DNA of 64,000 bases from JAVBQG01 sp031549185 (GTDB taxonomy: Bacteria > Synergistota > Synergistia > Synergistales > Synergistaceae): NCBI GenBank assembly GCA_031549185.1, contig JAVBQG010000011.1:44696-108695 (forward strand), given 5' to 3'. Under the pieces are notes generated by a model that saw nothing but the letters and a program-made list of their open reading frames with translations, did no database searches and was not told the DNA's origin. Below are positions 33,558 through 41,517 of this stretch, piece by piece (the stretch's first letter is position 1; each line of letters starts with the position of its first letter). A program made the translations under genes and the position numbers.

Positions 33558-34553
33558 TCAGAGACAGGTCATAATCGTTGTCGCCCATGAGAGGCCAACA
33601 CCGAATCCACAGAGCAACAGCCTTGCTCCCGCCGCCGGTTTGCGCTCCGCCAGCAAATCGGTCAGAAGGATCGGTATGCTGCAACTGGAGGTGTTGCCTA
33701 CTGTTGCGATATTCATCGGCACTTTTTCCGGCGGTATTTGCATACTAGTGGCGATGGTATCGATCATAATCTTATTGGCTTGATGAAAAAGAAAAAAATC
33801 AATCTCTTCGAGATTGAGCTTGTTTTTCGCGAGGGTATCTCGAACGGTGACGGGTACGGTTTCAACCGAGAAATTAAAAATCTCCATGCCTTTCATGTTC
33901 ACGAAATCGGGGTATTGATACTGCTCCCCCTTTGCGCGTTCTATCAGCTCGGCGCTTCCTCCGTAGGGGACGATGATATCGTCGTATCCCGACCCGTCTG
34001 TGCCGAAATCGGTGGCGTCGATAGAGGCGATCACATTTTCACGCGATATGATCGTGGCGGTTGCGGCATCTCCCTGAAGGGTACGCAACGTCACATCCTC
34101 CGGGTGCAGAAAAAAAGAGGTTTTTTCTACCGCGATCAAAAGAACGCGCTTGGCCATATCGCTGTTTACGAGCGCCTTTGCCACTGCCAGTCCATATACG
34201 TACCCCGAACAGCCAAGGTTGATATCCATGGCTCCGATGTTCCTGGACAACCCCAGTTTGTCCTGAACAATACATGCCGTTGCGGGCATACGGTAGTCGG
34301 CCGACTGTGTGACGACGATAACAAAATCGATAAGGTCTTTATCGAGGGTATTCTTGTCAAAGATTTTATTTGCCGCCATGACGGACATGTCAGACGCCGG
34401 CATTTCCGGTATTTCTATATGGCGAGTTTCAATCCCTGTCAATTTCACGGCCCGTCGTGGGTTCCAGTTTGGAAAAGACGCGGCAAGATCATCGTTTGTC
34501 AGAATTTTCTCCGGCAAATAATATGCTATGTCCTCGATGCCGATATTTTTCAT
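33558..34553 (-). CDS. 3-oxoacyl-ACP synthase III (FabH-like), minus-strand copy
   Basis: A 331-residue thiolase-fold enzyme with a full catalytic triad: cysteine near residue 115 in NLGCSGYVYGL, histidine in FLFHQANKIMID and asparagine in TVGNTSSCSIP. KAS III enzymes condense an acyl-CoA with malonyl-ACP. First gene of the minus-strand cassette (synthase, ACP, SDR). The start is ATG 34553 or TTG 34559; GAGG lies at a workable distance from either. With the SDR it could make a 3-hydroxyacyl-ACP such as 3-hydroxybutyryl-ACP. Confidence 0.88.
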   Translation of the reverse strand: MKNIGIEDIAYYLPEKILTNDDLAASFPNWNPRRAVKLTGIETRHIEIPEMPASDMSVMAANKIFDKNTLDKDLIDFVIVVTQSADYRMPATACIVQDKLGLSRNIGAMDINLGCSGYVYGLAVAKALVNSDMAKRVLLIAVEKTSFFLHPEDVTLRTLQGDAATATIISRENVIASIDATDFGTDGSGYDDIIVPYGGSAELIERAKGEQYQYPDFVNMKGMEIFNFSVETVPVTVRDTLAKNKLNLEEIDFFLFHQANKIMIDTIATSMQIPPEKVPMNIATVGNTSSCSIPILLTDLLAERKPAAGARLLLCGFGVGLSWATTIMTCL

Positions 34554-34796
34554 GCGCAACCATGCCTCAACATTCCGAGAAATTTATGCTGCCCCAACTG
34601 GGATAAGTTTCTCAATAAGCTATCAGGGGCTTGTGAACGAACGCTTGCGTATCATAGCATGAAATGCTTCGAAAAAGCGTTTGGCAGTTGTCGTCCTATA
34701 GGCGCCATGGTTGTATTTAGGTGCTAGACTACGAATACCTCTTGACGCTCTTGAGAGGTGTGCAAGTGATGATATTTTGTCGTTGGGGGTAGTGTA
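34554..34796. other. Divergent intergenic region between two KAS III genes
   Basis: About 243 bases separate the divergent synthase genes and must hold promoters in both directions. A TTGACG near 34742 is a possible -35 box for the plus-strand gene, but no -10 box at ideal spacing was found. Moderately AT-rich. No small gene seen. Confidence 0.4.
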
Positions 34797-35885
34797 ATGG
34801 ACAGGCAATCCTTTTATCTAAACAATGTCGCGATCAAAGGTATAGCGGCTTGTGTGCCGGAGAGGACGATAGACAATCGAGAGTACGGTCGAAACCTTTA
34901 CGGCGACGACCTGGAAGCGACGATCAAGGTGACCGGCGTAGAGAGCCGAAGGCTTTGTCCGGAGGGGGGGGCGGTTACCGCGCTTGATCTCTGCGTTAAG
35001 GCTGCCAGGGCCCTCGGTGTCCACGGCAACTTTGACTATGGGGATTTTGGCGGGTTGGTCTTCGTCACGATGACTCCCGATTTTTCCATGCCGAACAATG
35101 CAACGTATGCCCACTCTCTGCTGGGGTTTGACGAGAATACGCCGGCTTTCGACATCAGCCTGGCTTGCTCCGGTTACCCGTATGCTCTCTGGGTGGCTGG
35201 TATGATGGCCTGTTCGACGGGCAGGGAAATTTTGGTGCTGGACGGCGACACCCACAGCCCTTTTGTATCGCCCTACGACCGATCCACCTCGCTGTTGTTC
35301 GGGGATGGCGGCTCTGCTACAGTCGTGGCCCCCGACGCATCGGCGGAAGGGTGGTATTTCGATTTCGTGACGATTGGAGACCGGGAATCTCTCGTCGTGC
35401 CGGATAGCGGATATCGCAACAGAGTGAGCGAGAATAGTTTGGTTTACCGCGAATTCCCCGACGGTAGCCGCCGCCGGGCGATCGATCTCAAGATGGACGG
35501 GATGGCCGTGTTCAATGCGGTTGTCAGAAATGCGCCCAAAAGTTTGACTCGTGTCATGGAAGCGGAGGGCAAGTCGTCGGAGGATTACGACTATCTTCTG
35601 CTGCACCAGGCGAATTTGATGATGATCAATCAGGTGGCGAAGAAGTTGAAATTTGCCGGTGAACGCTTCCCGACGTCGCTGGGTAAATATGGGAACATCG
35701 GTTCCGGATCGATTGCATTGAATACCTGCTCCGAACTCCGCGGCGTCGTCGAGGGCAAATCTTCGCGCGTCCTGATGTCCGCCTTCGGCGCGGGGTTCTC
35801 GGTCGGGTCGGCGAGCGTTGCGATCGGTCCCTGCCCCTGCGCGGGCGTGGTCGAGTTTACGGAGGAGGATCTGGTCAATGCCTGA
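34797..35885 (+). CDS. 3-oxoacyl-ACP synthase III (FabH-like), plus-strand copy
   Basis: A 362-residue KAS III-type enzyme with a complete triad: Cys124 in SLACSGYPYAL, His270 in LLLHQANLMM and Asn300 in KYGNIGSGSIAL. It is only distantly similar to the minus-strand synthase, so the pair may act on different acyl starters or in sequence. A G-rich ribosome binding site precedes ATG 34797. Its stop overlaps the start of the aminotransferase gene by eight bases, tying it to the sugar pathway. A C-terminal tail of about 20 residues exceeds the usual family end. Confidence 0.87.
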   Translation: MDRQSFYLNNVAIKGIAACVPERTIDNREYGRNLYGDDLEATIKVTGVESRRLCPEGGAVTALDLCVKAARALGVHGNFDYGDFGGLVFVTMTPDFSMPNNATYAHSLLGFDENTPAFDISLACSGYPYALWVAGMMACSTGREILVLDGDTHSPFVSPYDRSTSLLFGDGGSATVVAPDASAEGWYFDFVTIGDRESLVVPDSGYRNRVSENSLVYREFPDGSRRRAIDLKMDGMAVFNAVVRNAPKSLTRVMEAEGKSSEDYDYLLLHQANLMMINQVAKKLKFAGERFPTSLGKYGNIGSGSIALNTCSELRGVVEGKSSRVLMSAFGAGFSVGSASVAIGPCPCAGVVEFTEEDLVNA

Positions 35886-37032
35886 GAAATTTCTGCCCTA
35901 TGGGCATCAGAGCGTCAGCGAGGACGATATCAGGGCCGTGACGGGCGTCCTGCGGGGCGACTGGCTCACGATGGGGCCTGCGGTCGAGCGCTTTGAAAAG
36001 GCCGTGGCGGATTACGTCGGCGCCGCGCACGCCGTCTCGTTCTCCAGCGGAACGGCAGCCCTGCACGGGGCGATGTACGCGGCCGGCGTGAAGGAGGGCG
36101 ACTGTGTGGTGGTCCCGCCCCTTACTTTTGCGGCGACGAGCAACGCGGCGATCTATTGCGGCGGCAGGCCGCTCTTCGCGGATATCTCGCCGGATACGCT
36201 CTGCCTCGATCCGAACGCCGCCGCTGTTGCGTGCGAGCGCGCGGAGGGCGAGGTCCGCGTGCTCGCGCCCGTGAGCTTCGCCGGGTATCCCGTGGACATC
36301 GACGCTTTCAAAAGGCTCGCCGGAAAGACGGGCGCGGTTCTGATCGAGGATGCCTGCCATGCGCTGGGGGCCACCCGAGGGCTGCTCAACGTCGGGCAGG
36401 AGGCGGATATGACCGTCTTCAGCTTTCATCCGGTCAAGCACATCACGACGGGCGAGGGGGGCATGGTGGTTACGAATTCGGCGGAGTTCGCGAAACGGAT
36501 GTGCCTCTTCCGTTCGCACGGCATCGTAAAATCGCCGCAGGACTTCGTCCGTGAGTACCGCGGCCCGTGGGACAACGACATGATCGACCTCGGCTACAAC
36601 TATCGCCTGTCGGACATCGCGTCCGTGCTCGGGGAGAGCCAGATGAAGCGGCTGGGGTATTTCGTGGCGAAGCGCAAGGAGATCGCCTCGTTCTATCGGG
36701 GCGCGCTGGCCGGCGTCGATGGCGTCGTCCTGCCTCCCGATCATCCGGGGCACGCATATCACCTTTTTCCGGTGTGGGTCGAGCCGCGTGAGCGCCGGCG
36801 CGTCTTCGAGGGGCTGCGCGCCGAAGGAATCGGCGTACAGGTTCACTACGTACCCGTGCACCTGCACACATATTACAGGGAGCGTTTCGCGTTTTTCGAG
36901 GGCGAGTTTCCGCACGCGGAGCGCTTTTCCGCCGGCACGATGTCGTTGCCGATCTATCCCGATATGACGGAGGAAGATGTGGAACGGGTCGTCGAGAGAT
37001 TGAAAAACCTTCTTTCAAACGAACGCTCATAA
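35878..37032 (+). CDS. DegT/DnrJ/EryC1-family sugar aminotransferase, PseC-like
   Basis: A 384-residue PLP-dependent aminotransferase that would add the 4-amino group to the keto-sugar made by the dehydratase. LPYGHQSVSEDDIRAV and GDWLTMGPAVERFEKA at the N-terminus resemble PseC of the pseudaminic acid route more than LegC. The PLP lysine is in FSFHPVKHITTGEGG; EDACHALGA and NYRLSDIASVLG are also conserved. GGAGGA lies ten bases before ATG 35878, inside the end of the KAS III gene. It closes the set of nonulosonate genes, though separated from the dehydratase by 10 kb. Confidence 0.87.
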   Translation: MPEKFLPYGHQSVSEDDIRAVTGVLRGDWLTMGPAVERFEKAVADYVGAAHAVSFSSGTAALHGAMYAAGVKEGDCVVVPPLTFAATSNAAIYCGGRPLFADISPDTLCLDPNAAAVACERAEGEVRVLAPVSFAGYPVDIDAFKRLAGKTGAVLIEDACHALGATRGLLNVGQEADMTVFSFHPVKHITTGEGGMVVTNSAEFAKRMCLFRSHGIVKSPQDFVREYRGPWDNDMIDLGYNYRLSDIASVLGESQMKRLGYFVAKRKEIASFYRGALAGVDGVVLPPDHPGHAYHLFPVWVEPRERRRVFEGLRAEGIGVQVHYVPVHLHTYYRERFAFFEGEFPHAERFSAGTMSLPIYPDMTEEDVERVVERLKNLLSNERS

Positions 37033-37070
37033 TCTTTGTCCATTAGGCTTATGACGATAAATCAGTCTTT
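37030..37070 (+). repeat. Dispersed intergenic repeat, copy D
   Basis: It starts TAATCTTT at the aminotransferase stop codon and contains GACGATAAATCAGTCTTT at 37053-37070. Full-length match to copies A and C. Confidence 0.6.
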
Positions 37071-37076
37071 GCGGGC

Positions 37077-37307
37077 TCAATCGTTCGGAGCGGGAAGTTT
37101 ATGCAGACCTGCAATCTCCACGCGGGCCTCGTGCGCCAGGTTCTCCAGAATTTCCTGCTCGCCGCAGGGGAAGCTGCACGCGAAACCGCAGCTCGATGAA
37201 AGTTCTCTCGGAACGGGAATAATACGTACATTATAGCCGGCGTTCCTGCAGATTTTTTCGAACCGAAGCGCCATATGTGTGGTGTCGAATGTCGCAATAC
37301 AGTGCAT
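37077..37307 (-). CDS. DUF3343 small protein (putative Se/S carrier-like)
   Basis: A 76-residue protein matching the DUF3343 pattern: MHCIATFDTTHMALRFEKIC, then VRIIPVPRELSSSCGFACSF with a conserved cysteine pair. Family members have been proposed as sulfur or selenium carriers but no function is proven. ATG 37307 has a perfect GGAGGT site nine bases upstream, which distinguishes the real frame from overlapping frames. It is a lone minus-strand gene in a plus-strand neighbourhood. Confidence 0.78.
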   Translation of the reverse strand: MHCIATFDTTHMALRFEKICRNAGYNVRIIPVPRELSSSCGFACSFPCGEQEILENLAHEARVEIAGLHKLPAPND

Positions 37308-37371
37308 TATGTCACACCTCCCGCGTCATTATAGCTGCATCCAGGGCGTTGCATCCAATAAGCAATTATAC

Positions 37372-37401
37372 TTGGACACTGCCGCGAAAGACTAGTACAA
37401 T
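37372..37401 (+). promoter_or_regulatory. Sigma-70-type promoter for the OmpH-like gene
   Basis: TTGGAC (37372-37377) and TACAAT (37396-37401) with an 18-base spacer, about 65 bases before the start codon. Confidence 0.5.
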
Positions 37402-37467
37402 CCCACTATCATTTAGCGAAGCCTAGCGTGCTGCGTAGATGTATCTGTAGAGGAGGTCCTTGTAGGG

Positions 37468-37917
37468 ATGGTCAATGTGTGTAGGTGGATGCGTGTATTT
37501 TTGTTAGCAGTGGTTCTGGGCGTTCTCGTTCCGGCATGTGCGTTTGCCGCGGAGGAGAAGGTGGGCGGCATCGACCCGCAGAAGGTTCTTTTTCAACATC
37601 CGAAGTACGAACAGACCTTAAAACAGATCAAGGCGGTGGCGGATAAAAAGCAGAACGAGGCAAAGGCCGCGATCGACAAGGAAACCGACAATAATAAAAA
37701 AGCCGAACTTTTCCAGAAAATGCGCAAGGATATCGCGGACGAGGAACAGAAGCTGATGCAGCCTCTGTTCAAGGACATCGACCTCGCTGTCCGCACGGTG
37801 GCCAACGCGAAGAAGATCACGGTCGTCGTGGACAAGACGGCGCTCTTCTACGGCGGCATCGACATCACGGACGACGTCGTTCAGGAATTGAAGAAAAAGA
37901 GCGCGGGCAGCAACTAG
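37468..37917 (+). CDS. OmpH/Skp-like periplasmic protein
   Basis: A 149-residue exported protein. The first 28 residues are a signal peptide (MRVFLLAVVLGVLVPACAFA), probably cut after AFA; the cysteine in VPAC makes a lipoprotein site a weaker alternative. GGIDPQKVLFQHPKYEQTLK starts the OmpH fold, followed by a long charged helical region and the closing VVVDKTALFYGGIDITDDVV. Skp-like proteins escort outer membrane proteins across the periplasm, which suggests a diderm envelope. AGGAGG lies upstream. Single-gene unit ending at the terminator at 37964. Confidence 0.87.
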   Translation: MVNVCRWMRVFLLAVVLGVLVPACAFAAEEKVGGIDPQKVLFQHPKYEQTLKQIKAVADKKQNEAKAAIDKETDNNKKAELFQKMRKDIADEEQKLMQPLFKDIDLAVRTVANAKKITVVVDKTALFYGGIDITDDVVQELKKKSAGSN

Positions 37918-37940
37918 CCCCTTCTTCTCTCCGATTTTTC

Positions 37941-37956
37941 GACAAATCAGCCTTTT
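37941..37956 (+). repeat. Dispersed repeat, degenerate copy E
   Basis: GACAAATCAGCCTTTT matches the 3' half of the dispersed repeat with three central bases missing. It precedes the terminator stem. Confidence 0.4.
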
Positions 37957-37963
37957 CACGAAG

Positions 37964-37991
37964 CCTCCGATCGAGCGGTCGGAGGTTTTTT
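37964..37991 (+). terminator. Intrinsic terminator after the OmpH-like gene
   Basis: CCTCCGA (37964-37970) pairs with TCGGAGG (37979-37985) and six T's follow. Confidence 0.85.
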
Positions 37992-38010
37992 GTGCTACGA
38001 TATTTCTTGG

Positions 38011-38030
38011 GGAAACGCTGATTCAATGAC
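38011..38030 (-). repeat. Dispersed repeat, degenerate inverted copy F
   Basis: On the minus strand this reads GTCATTGAATCAGCGTTTCC, matching about 15 of the last 20 positions of the dispersed repeat. Confidence 0.4.
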
Positions 38031-38068
38031 TCGTCCTAATTTTAAATCATTACGCGGAGGTGTTCATC

Positions 38069-38563
38069 TTGTCGGAGTTGAAACTGAGCCTTGCCACCAT
38101 GGAGATACCCGAGGGGTGTAATATTATCGTAGGGCAGAGCCACTTCATCAAGACGGTCGAGGATATGTTCGAGGCGCTTGTGACCTCGTCGCCCTCCCTG
38201 CTCTTCGGCATTGCCTTTTGCGAAGCGTCGGGCGACCGCCTGATTCGCCACGACGGAAACGAGGAGGAGATGATCAACTGTGCGGTCAGAAACGCACGCG
38301 CGATCTCTGCGGGGCACTGCTTTGTCGTCGTGATCAAAAACGGTTACCCGATCAACGTCCTCGGGCGTATTCGGCAGGTACAGGAGGTCTGCGGTGTTTT
38401 CGCAGCCACGGCGAATGCGTTGCAGATCGTCGTCGTCGAGAGCGATCAGGGGCGTGGCGTGATCGGCGTAATCGACGGAGAGACGCCGCTCGGGGTCGAG
38501 GATGAAAGCGGCCGGCAATGGAGGAAGAACCTGCTGCGCAATATCATCGGCTATAAACGGTAG
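38069..38563 (+). CDS. Adenosine-specific kinase family protein (DUF355)
   Basis: A 164-residue protein of the Adenosine_kin/DUF355 family known mostly from archaea and thermophiles. GQSHFIKTVEDMFEALVTSS, then FGIAFCEASGDRLIRHDGNE and GVIGVIDGETPLGVE are family segments. A structural homologue binds AMP-like ligands, but the physiological role is unclear. TTG 38069 is preferred because GGAGG is eight bases upstream; a GTG at 38060 would overlap that site. It is followed by a substrate-binding protein gene after 28 bases. Confidence 0.82.
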   Translation: MSELKLSLATMEIPEGCNIIVGQSHFIKTVEDMFEALVTSSPSLLFGIAFCEASGDRLIRHDGNEEEMINCAVRNARAISAGHCFVVVIKNGYPINVLGRIRQVQEVCGVFAATANALQIVVVESDQGRGVIGVIDGETPLGVEDESGRQWRKNLLRNIIGYKR

Positions 38564-38591
38564 GATTTTCGATAAACAGGGGGTGTGCGGA

Positions 38592-39545
38592 GTGAAAAAT
38601 CGCGTGACGGCCGGGTGGCCCTTTGCTGCGTTGTGCCTTTTGGCGGTTGTGGTGTGCGCGAGCGTCGCTTTTGCCGCGGAAGCTTTGCCGAAGCGGTTGT
38701 CGGTGACGTATGTCGCGTCTCCGCTGAACATTCCGTCGATCGTCGAGCGCGCGGAGGGGCGTTTGCAGAAGGCCTTTCCCGGTGTTGAGATCCGCCTGCC
38801 GGATTTGAACGCGGGACCGAATCAGACGGCGGCGATGGCGGCGGGCGAGGTCGATATCGCGCACTGCCTCGGCGCGACATCCGCGATCCTGGCCGCGTCC
38901 GAGGGGCTCGACATTCGGATTGTGGGGATCTACTCCCGGGCGCCGAGGGCCTTCATGATCATGACGAGCAAGCCGGGCATCCAAAGCGTCGGCGACTTGA
39001 AAGGCAAGAAGATCGGCGGGCCGAAGGGAACGATCCTGCATCAGCTTCTCGCCGCGGCGGTCGCGAAAGCGGGGTTCAAGCCGTCCGATTACGAGTTCAT
39101 CAATATGGGACTGCCGGCGGCGGCCGCCGCCCTCTCCAACGGCAGCATCGACGCGGCATTGCTGGCGGGGCCCGACGCGTATCGCGCGGCGAAGGCGGGC
39201 GCCCGCACGTTGACCGACGGGGTGGGGCTGGTGGATGCCACGACCGTTATTGCGACGACGGGGGCGTTTCTGGATAAATATCCCGACGCGATCAGGCGTT
39301 TCCTGAAAATGCACGCCGAGACGCTGGATGCCATCAAAAAGGACAAAGCGAACGCCCTGAGATTGACGGAGAACGAGACGAAACTCCCGAAGGAGGCAGT
39401 CGAGACGATGTTTCCGTGGTATGATTTTACGCCGGCGATCCGCCCGTCCGATGTCGAAGAGCTCAAGCGGACGCAGGATTTTATGATCGAAAACGGACTG
39501 CAGAGAAACCGGATCGACATGGATTCGATCGTCGTCAAGAATTAG
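38592..39545 (+). CDS. NMT1/SsuA-type periplasmic substrate-binding protein
   Basis: A 317-residue exported ligand-binding protein. The signal peptide is about 28 residues (hydrophobic AALCLLAVVVCASVAFA, cut before AEALP). The mature part has NAGPNQTAAMAAGEVDIAH, SVGDLKGKKIGGPKGTI and TLDAIKKDKANALR, as in ABC importers for sulfonates, nitrate or pyrimidine precursors. No permease or ATPase gene lies nearby, so it is an orphan component. GTG 38592 follows AGGGGG by eight bases; the longer open frame upstream is within the previous gene. Confidence 0.82.
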   Translation: MKNRVTAGWPFAALCLLAVVVCASVAFAAEALPKRLSVTYVASPLNIPSIVERAEGRLQKAFPGVEIRLPDLNAGPNQTAAMAAGEVDIAHCLGATSAILAASEGLDIRIVGIYSRAPRAFMIMTSKPGIQSVGDLKGKKIGGPKGTILHQLLAAAVAKAGFKPSDYEFINMGLPAAAAALSNGSIDAALLAGPDAYRAAKAGARTLTDGVGLVDATTVIATTGAFLDKYPDAIRRFLKMHAETLDAIKKDKANALRLTENETKLPKEAVETMFPWYDFTPAIRPSDVEELKRTQDFMIENGLQRNRIDMDSIVVKN

Positions 39546-39580
39546 TTTTTACCGGAAAAAGTTTGTCTCATTCGCACGCC

Positions 39581-39605
39581 AAGGCGCGCAAACCTGCGCG
39601 CTTTT
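39581..39605 (+). terminator. Probable terminator before RNase J gene
   Basis: AAGGCGCGC (39581-39589) pairs with GCGCGCTTT (39596-39604) with one G-U pair, with T's at its 3' end. The U-tract is short. Confidence 0.55.
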
Positions 39606-39654
39606 AGGCTGTTTATGTGGTACGATGTGATATGGAAGGGAGTTGGTAAGCTAG

Positions 39655-41451
39655 ATGCCAACATCGAAAAAACGGCGAACCGGCAAATTATCGGGCAACA
39701 GAAAAGCCCCGTCCGGTTTGCGCCTGATTCCGCTCGGAGGACTGGGCGAGATCGGAAAGAACATAACGGCAATAGAATATGGCGAGGACATTATTGTCAT
39801 CGACTGCGGGTTGAAATTCCCGGAAGAGGAGATGCTGGGTATCGATTTCGTGATACCCGACGTCCAGTATTTGGTCGAGAGAAAGAATAAAATCCGGGGA
39901 CTCTTTCTGACCCACGGACACGAGGATCACATCGGCGCAATTCCGTTGGTGCTGCCGCGTCTCGACATACCCGTATACGGCACATCCCTCACGCTGGGCC
40001 TGGTGGAGAACAAAATTCTCGATGCGAGGACGGCATACCGCCCGAAATACAATTATGTGCAACCGGGAGACAAAGTGAAAGTCGGCTGTTTCGAGGTCGG
40101 CTTCATCAATGTCTGTCACTCGATACCGGACAGCGTGGCGTTGTCCGTGCGCACCCCGATGGGGACGATCGTGCACAGCGGGGATTTCAAGCTGGACACC
40201 AGTCCGATCGGCGGCAAGGGGACCGACTTCTCGACCCTGGCGGAGCTGGGGAAGGAGGGCGTGTTGCTTTTGCTTTCCGACTCGACCAACAGTGAGAGAG
40301 AGGGTTTCACTGCATCCGAGCGCACGGTCGGCCACACCTTCGAGGAGATCTTTCGCCAGCACAAGGATCGCCGGATCGTCATCGCGACCTTCGCCAGCAA
40401 TTTGCACCGCGCGCAGCAGGTCTTCACCGTCGCGGCCCGTTTCAACCGCAAGGTGGTGCTGAATGGGCGGAGCATGCTCTCGTACGTCGAGCTGGCGAGG
40501 AAGCTGGGGCACATCATCGACGTCCCGGAGGATCTGATCATCACGTCGCAGGAGGCGGAGCACTTGGCCCCCAACCGGACGGTCGTCCTGACGACGGGCA
40601 GCCAGGGAGAGCCGTTCTCTGGTCTCGTTCTGATGAGCAAGGGCGAACACAGGCAGATTCGCCTGGGCAACAGGGACCTGGTCGTCGTGTCCGCCACGCC
40701 CATCCCGGGCAACGAAAAACTCGTCAGCAATACGGTGAACAGGCTCTTCGCGCTCGGGTGCGAAGTCGTGTACGAGCGCAGCCGTGCCATACACGTCTCG
40801 GGGCACGCCTCGCGGGAGGAGCAGAAGATTTTGCTCAGCCTGGTCAAGCCGAAGTATTTCATGCCTGTCCACGGAGAGTACCGCCACCTGGTGAGGCACG
40901 GACAGCTCGCGCGGGAGATGGGCATACCGGCGAAGAACGTCTTCGTCATGCAGAACGGAGATATCCTGACCTTCGAACCGGACGGCAAGGCGAAGACGGG
41001 GAACAGGGTCGCCTCCGGCGCCGTCCTGGTCGACGGCATGATGCTCGGCGAATTCGAGGGCAGCTTGCTGCGCGAACGCAAGGAGTTGTCCGAGAACGGC
41101 TTGATCTCGCTCTCGGTCATGCTGGACTCCGACTATCGACAGGTCGCCCCGATGCAGATCGCGAGCAAGGGAAGTATCTACGGCCTCGACAGCGAGAACA
41201 TGCGTCCCGATATCGAGCTGGCGGTAAGCAGGGCGCTCGACGCAGCGCGAGCCGGCTCGGTGGACAAAGAGATGCTGCCGACGGAGATACGCAAGAGGAT
41301 TCGGGAGACCCTGATCCGAAATTCCCGGGCCTATCCCACGATTATGCCCCTTATCACCTATGCGGGGGCAGCGAGCGAAGCGCCTCTGCCGACGCAGGCC
41401 GGAAGCGGAAAAAAGCGCAGAGCCGGCAAAAACGGAAAGAACGGCAGGTAA
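39655..41451 (+). CDS. rnj: Ribonuclease J
   Basis: A 598-residue metallo-beta-lactamase/beta-CASP ribonuclease, the main 5'-to-3' exonuclease and an endonuclease in RNA decay and rRNA maturation. It has the zinc motif FLTHGHEDHIGAIP near residue 83, HSGDFKLD, SDSTNSEREGFT, the beta-CASP segment ATFASNLHRAQQV, VSGHASREEQK and MPVHGEYRHLV, then the C-terminal dimer domain. A basic N-terminal tail of about 20 residues and a basic C-terminal tail (GSGKKRRAGKNGKNGR) may bind RNA. GGGAG lies upstream of ATG 39655. Confidence 0.96.
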   Translation: MPTSKKRRTGKLSGNRKAPSGLRLIPLGGLGEIGKNITAIEYGEDIIVIDCGLKFPEEEMLGIDFVIPDVQYLVERKNKIRGLFLTHGHEDHIGAIPLVLPRLDIPVYGTSLTLGLVENKILDARTAYRPKYNYVQPGDKVKVGCFEVGFINVCHSIPDSVALSVRTPMGTIVHSGDFKLDTSPIGGKGTDFSTLAELGKEGVLLLLSDSTNSEREGFTASERTVGHTFEEIFRQHKDRRIVIATFASNLHRAQQVFTVAARFNRKVVLNGRSMLSYVELARKLGHIIDVPEDLIITSQEAEHLAPNRTVVLTTGSQGEPFSGLVLMSKGEHRQIRLGNRDLVVVSATPIPGNEKLVSNTVNRLFALGCEVVYERSRAIHVSGHASREEQKILLSLVKPKYFMPVHGEYRHLVRHGQLAREMGIPAKNVFVMQNGDILTFEPDGKAKTGNRVASGAVLVDGMMLGEFEGSLLRERKELSENGLISLSVMLDSDYRQVAPMQIASKGSIYGLDSENMRPDIELAVSRALDAARAGSVDKEMLPTEIRKRIRETLIRNSRAYPTIMPLITYAGAASEAPLPTQAGSGKKRRAGKNGKNGR

Positions 41452-41517
41452 AAGGGAGCCCGCCGTTCTCACTCGACGCGGCGGGTACGATTTTGCGACG
41501 TAAAGGGTGACGAGGCT

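Noticed and set aside
37049..37297. Alternative minus-strand frame overlapping the DUF3343 gene
   Set aside because: The other frame matches DUF3343 and has a GGAGGT site; this one has neither.
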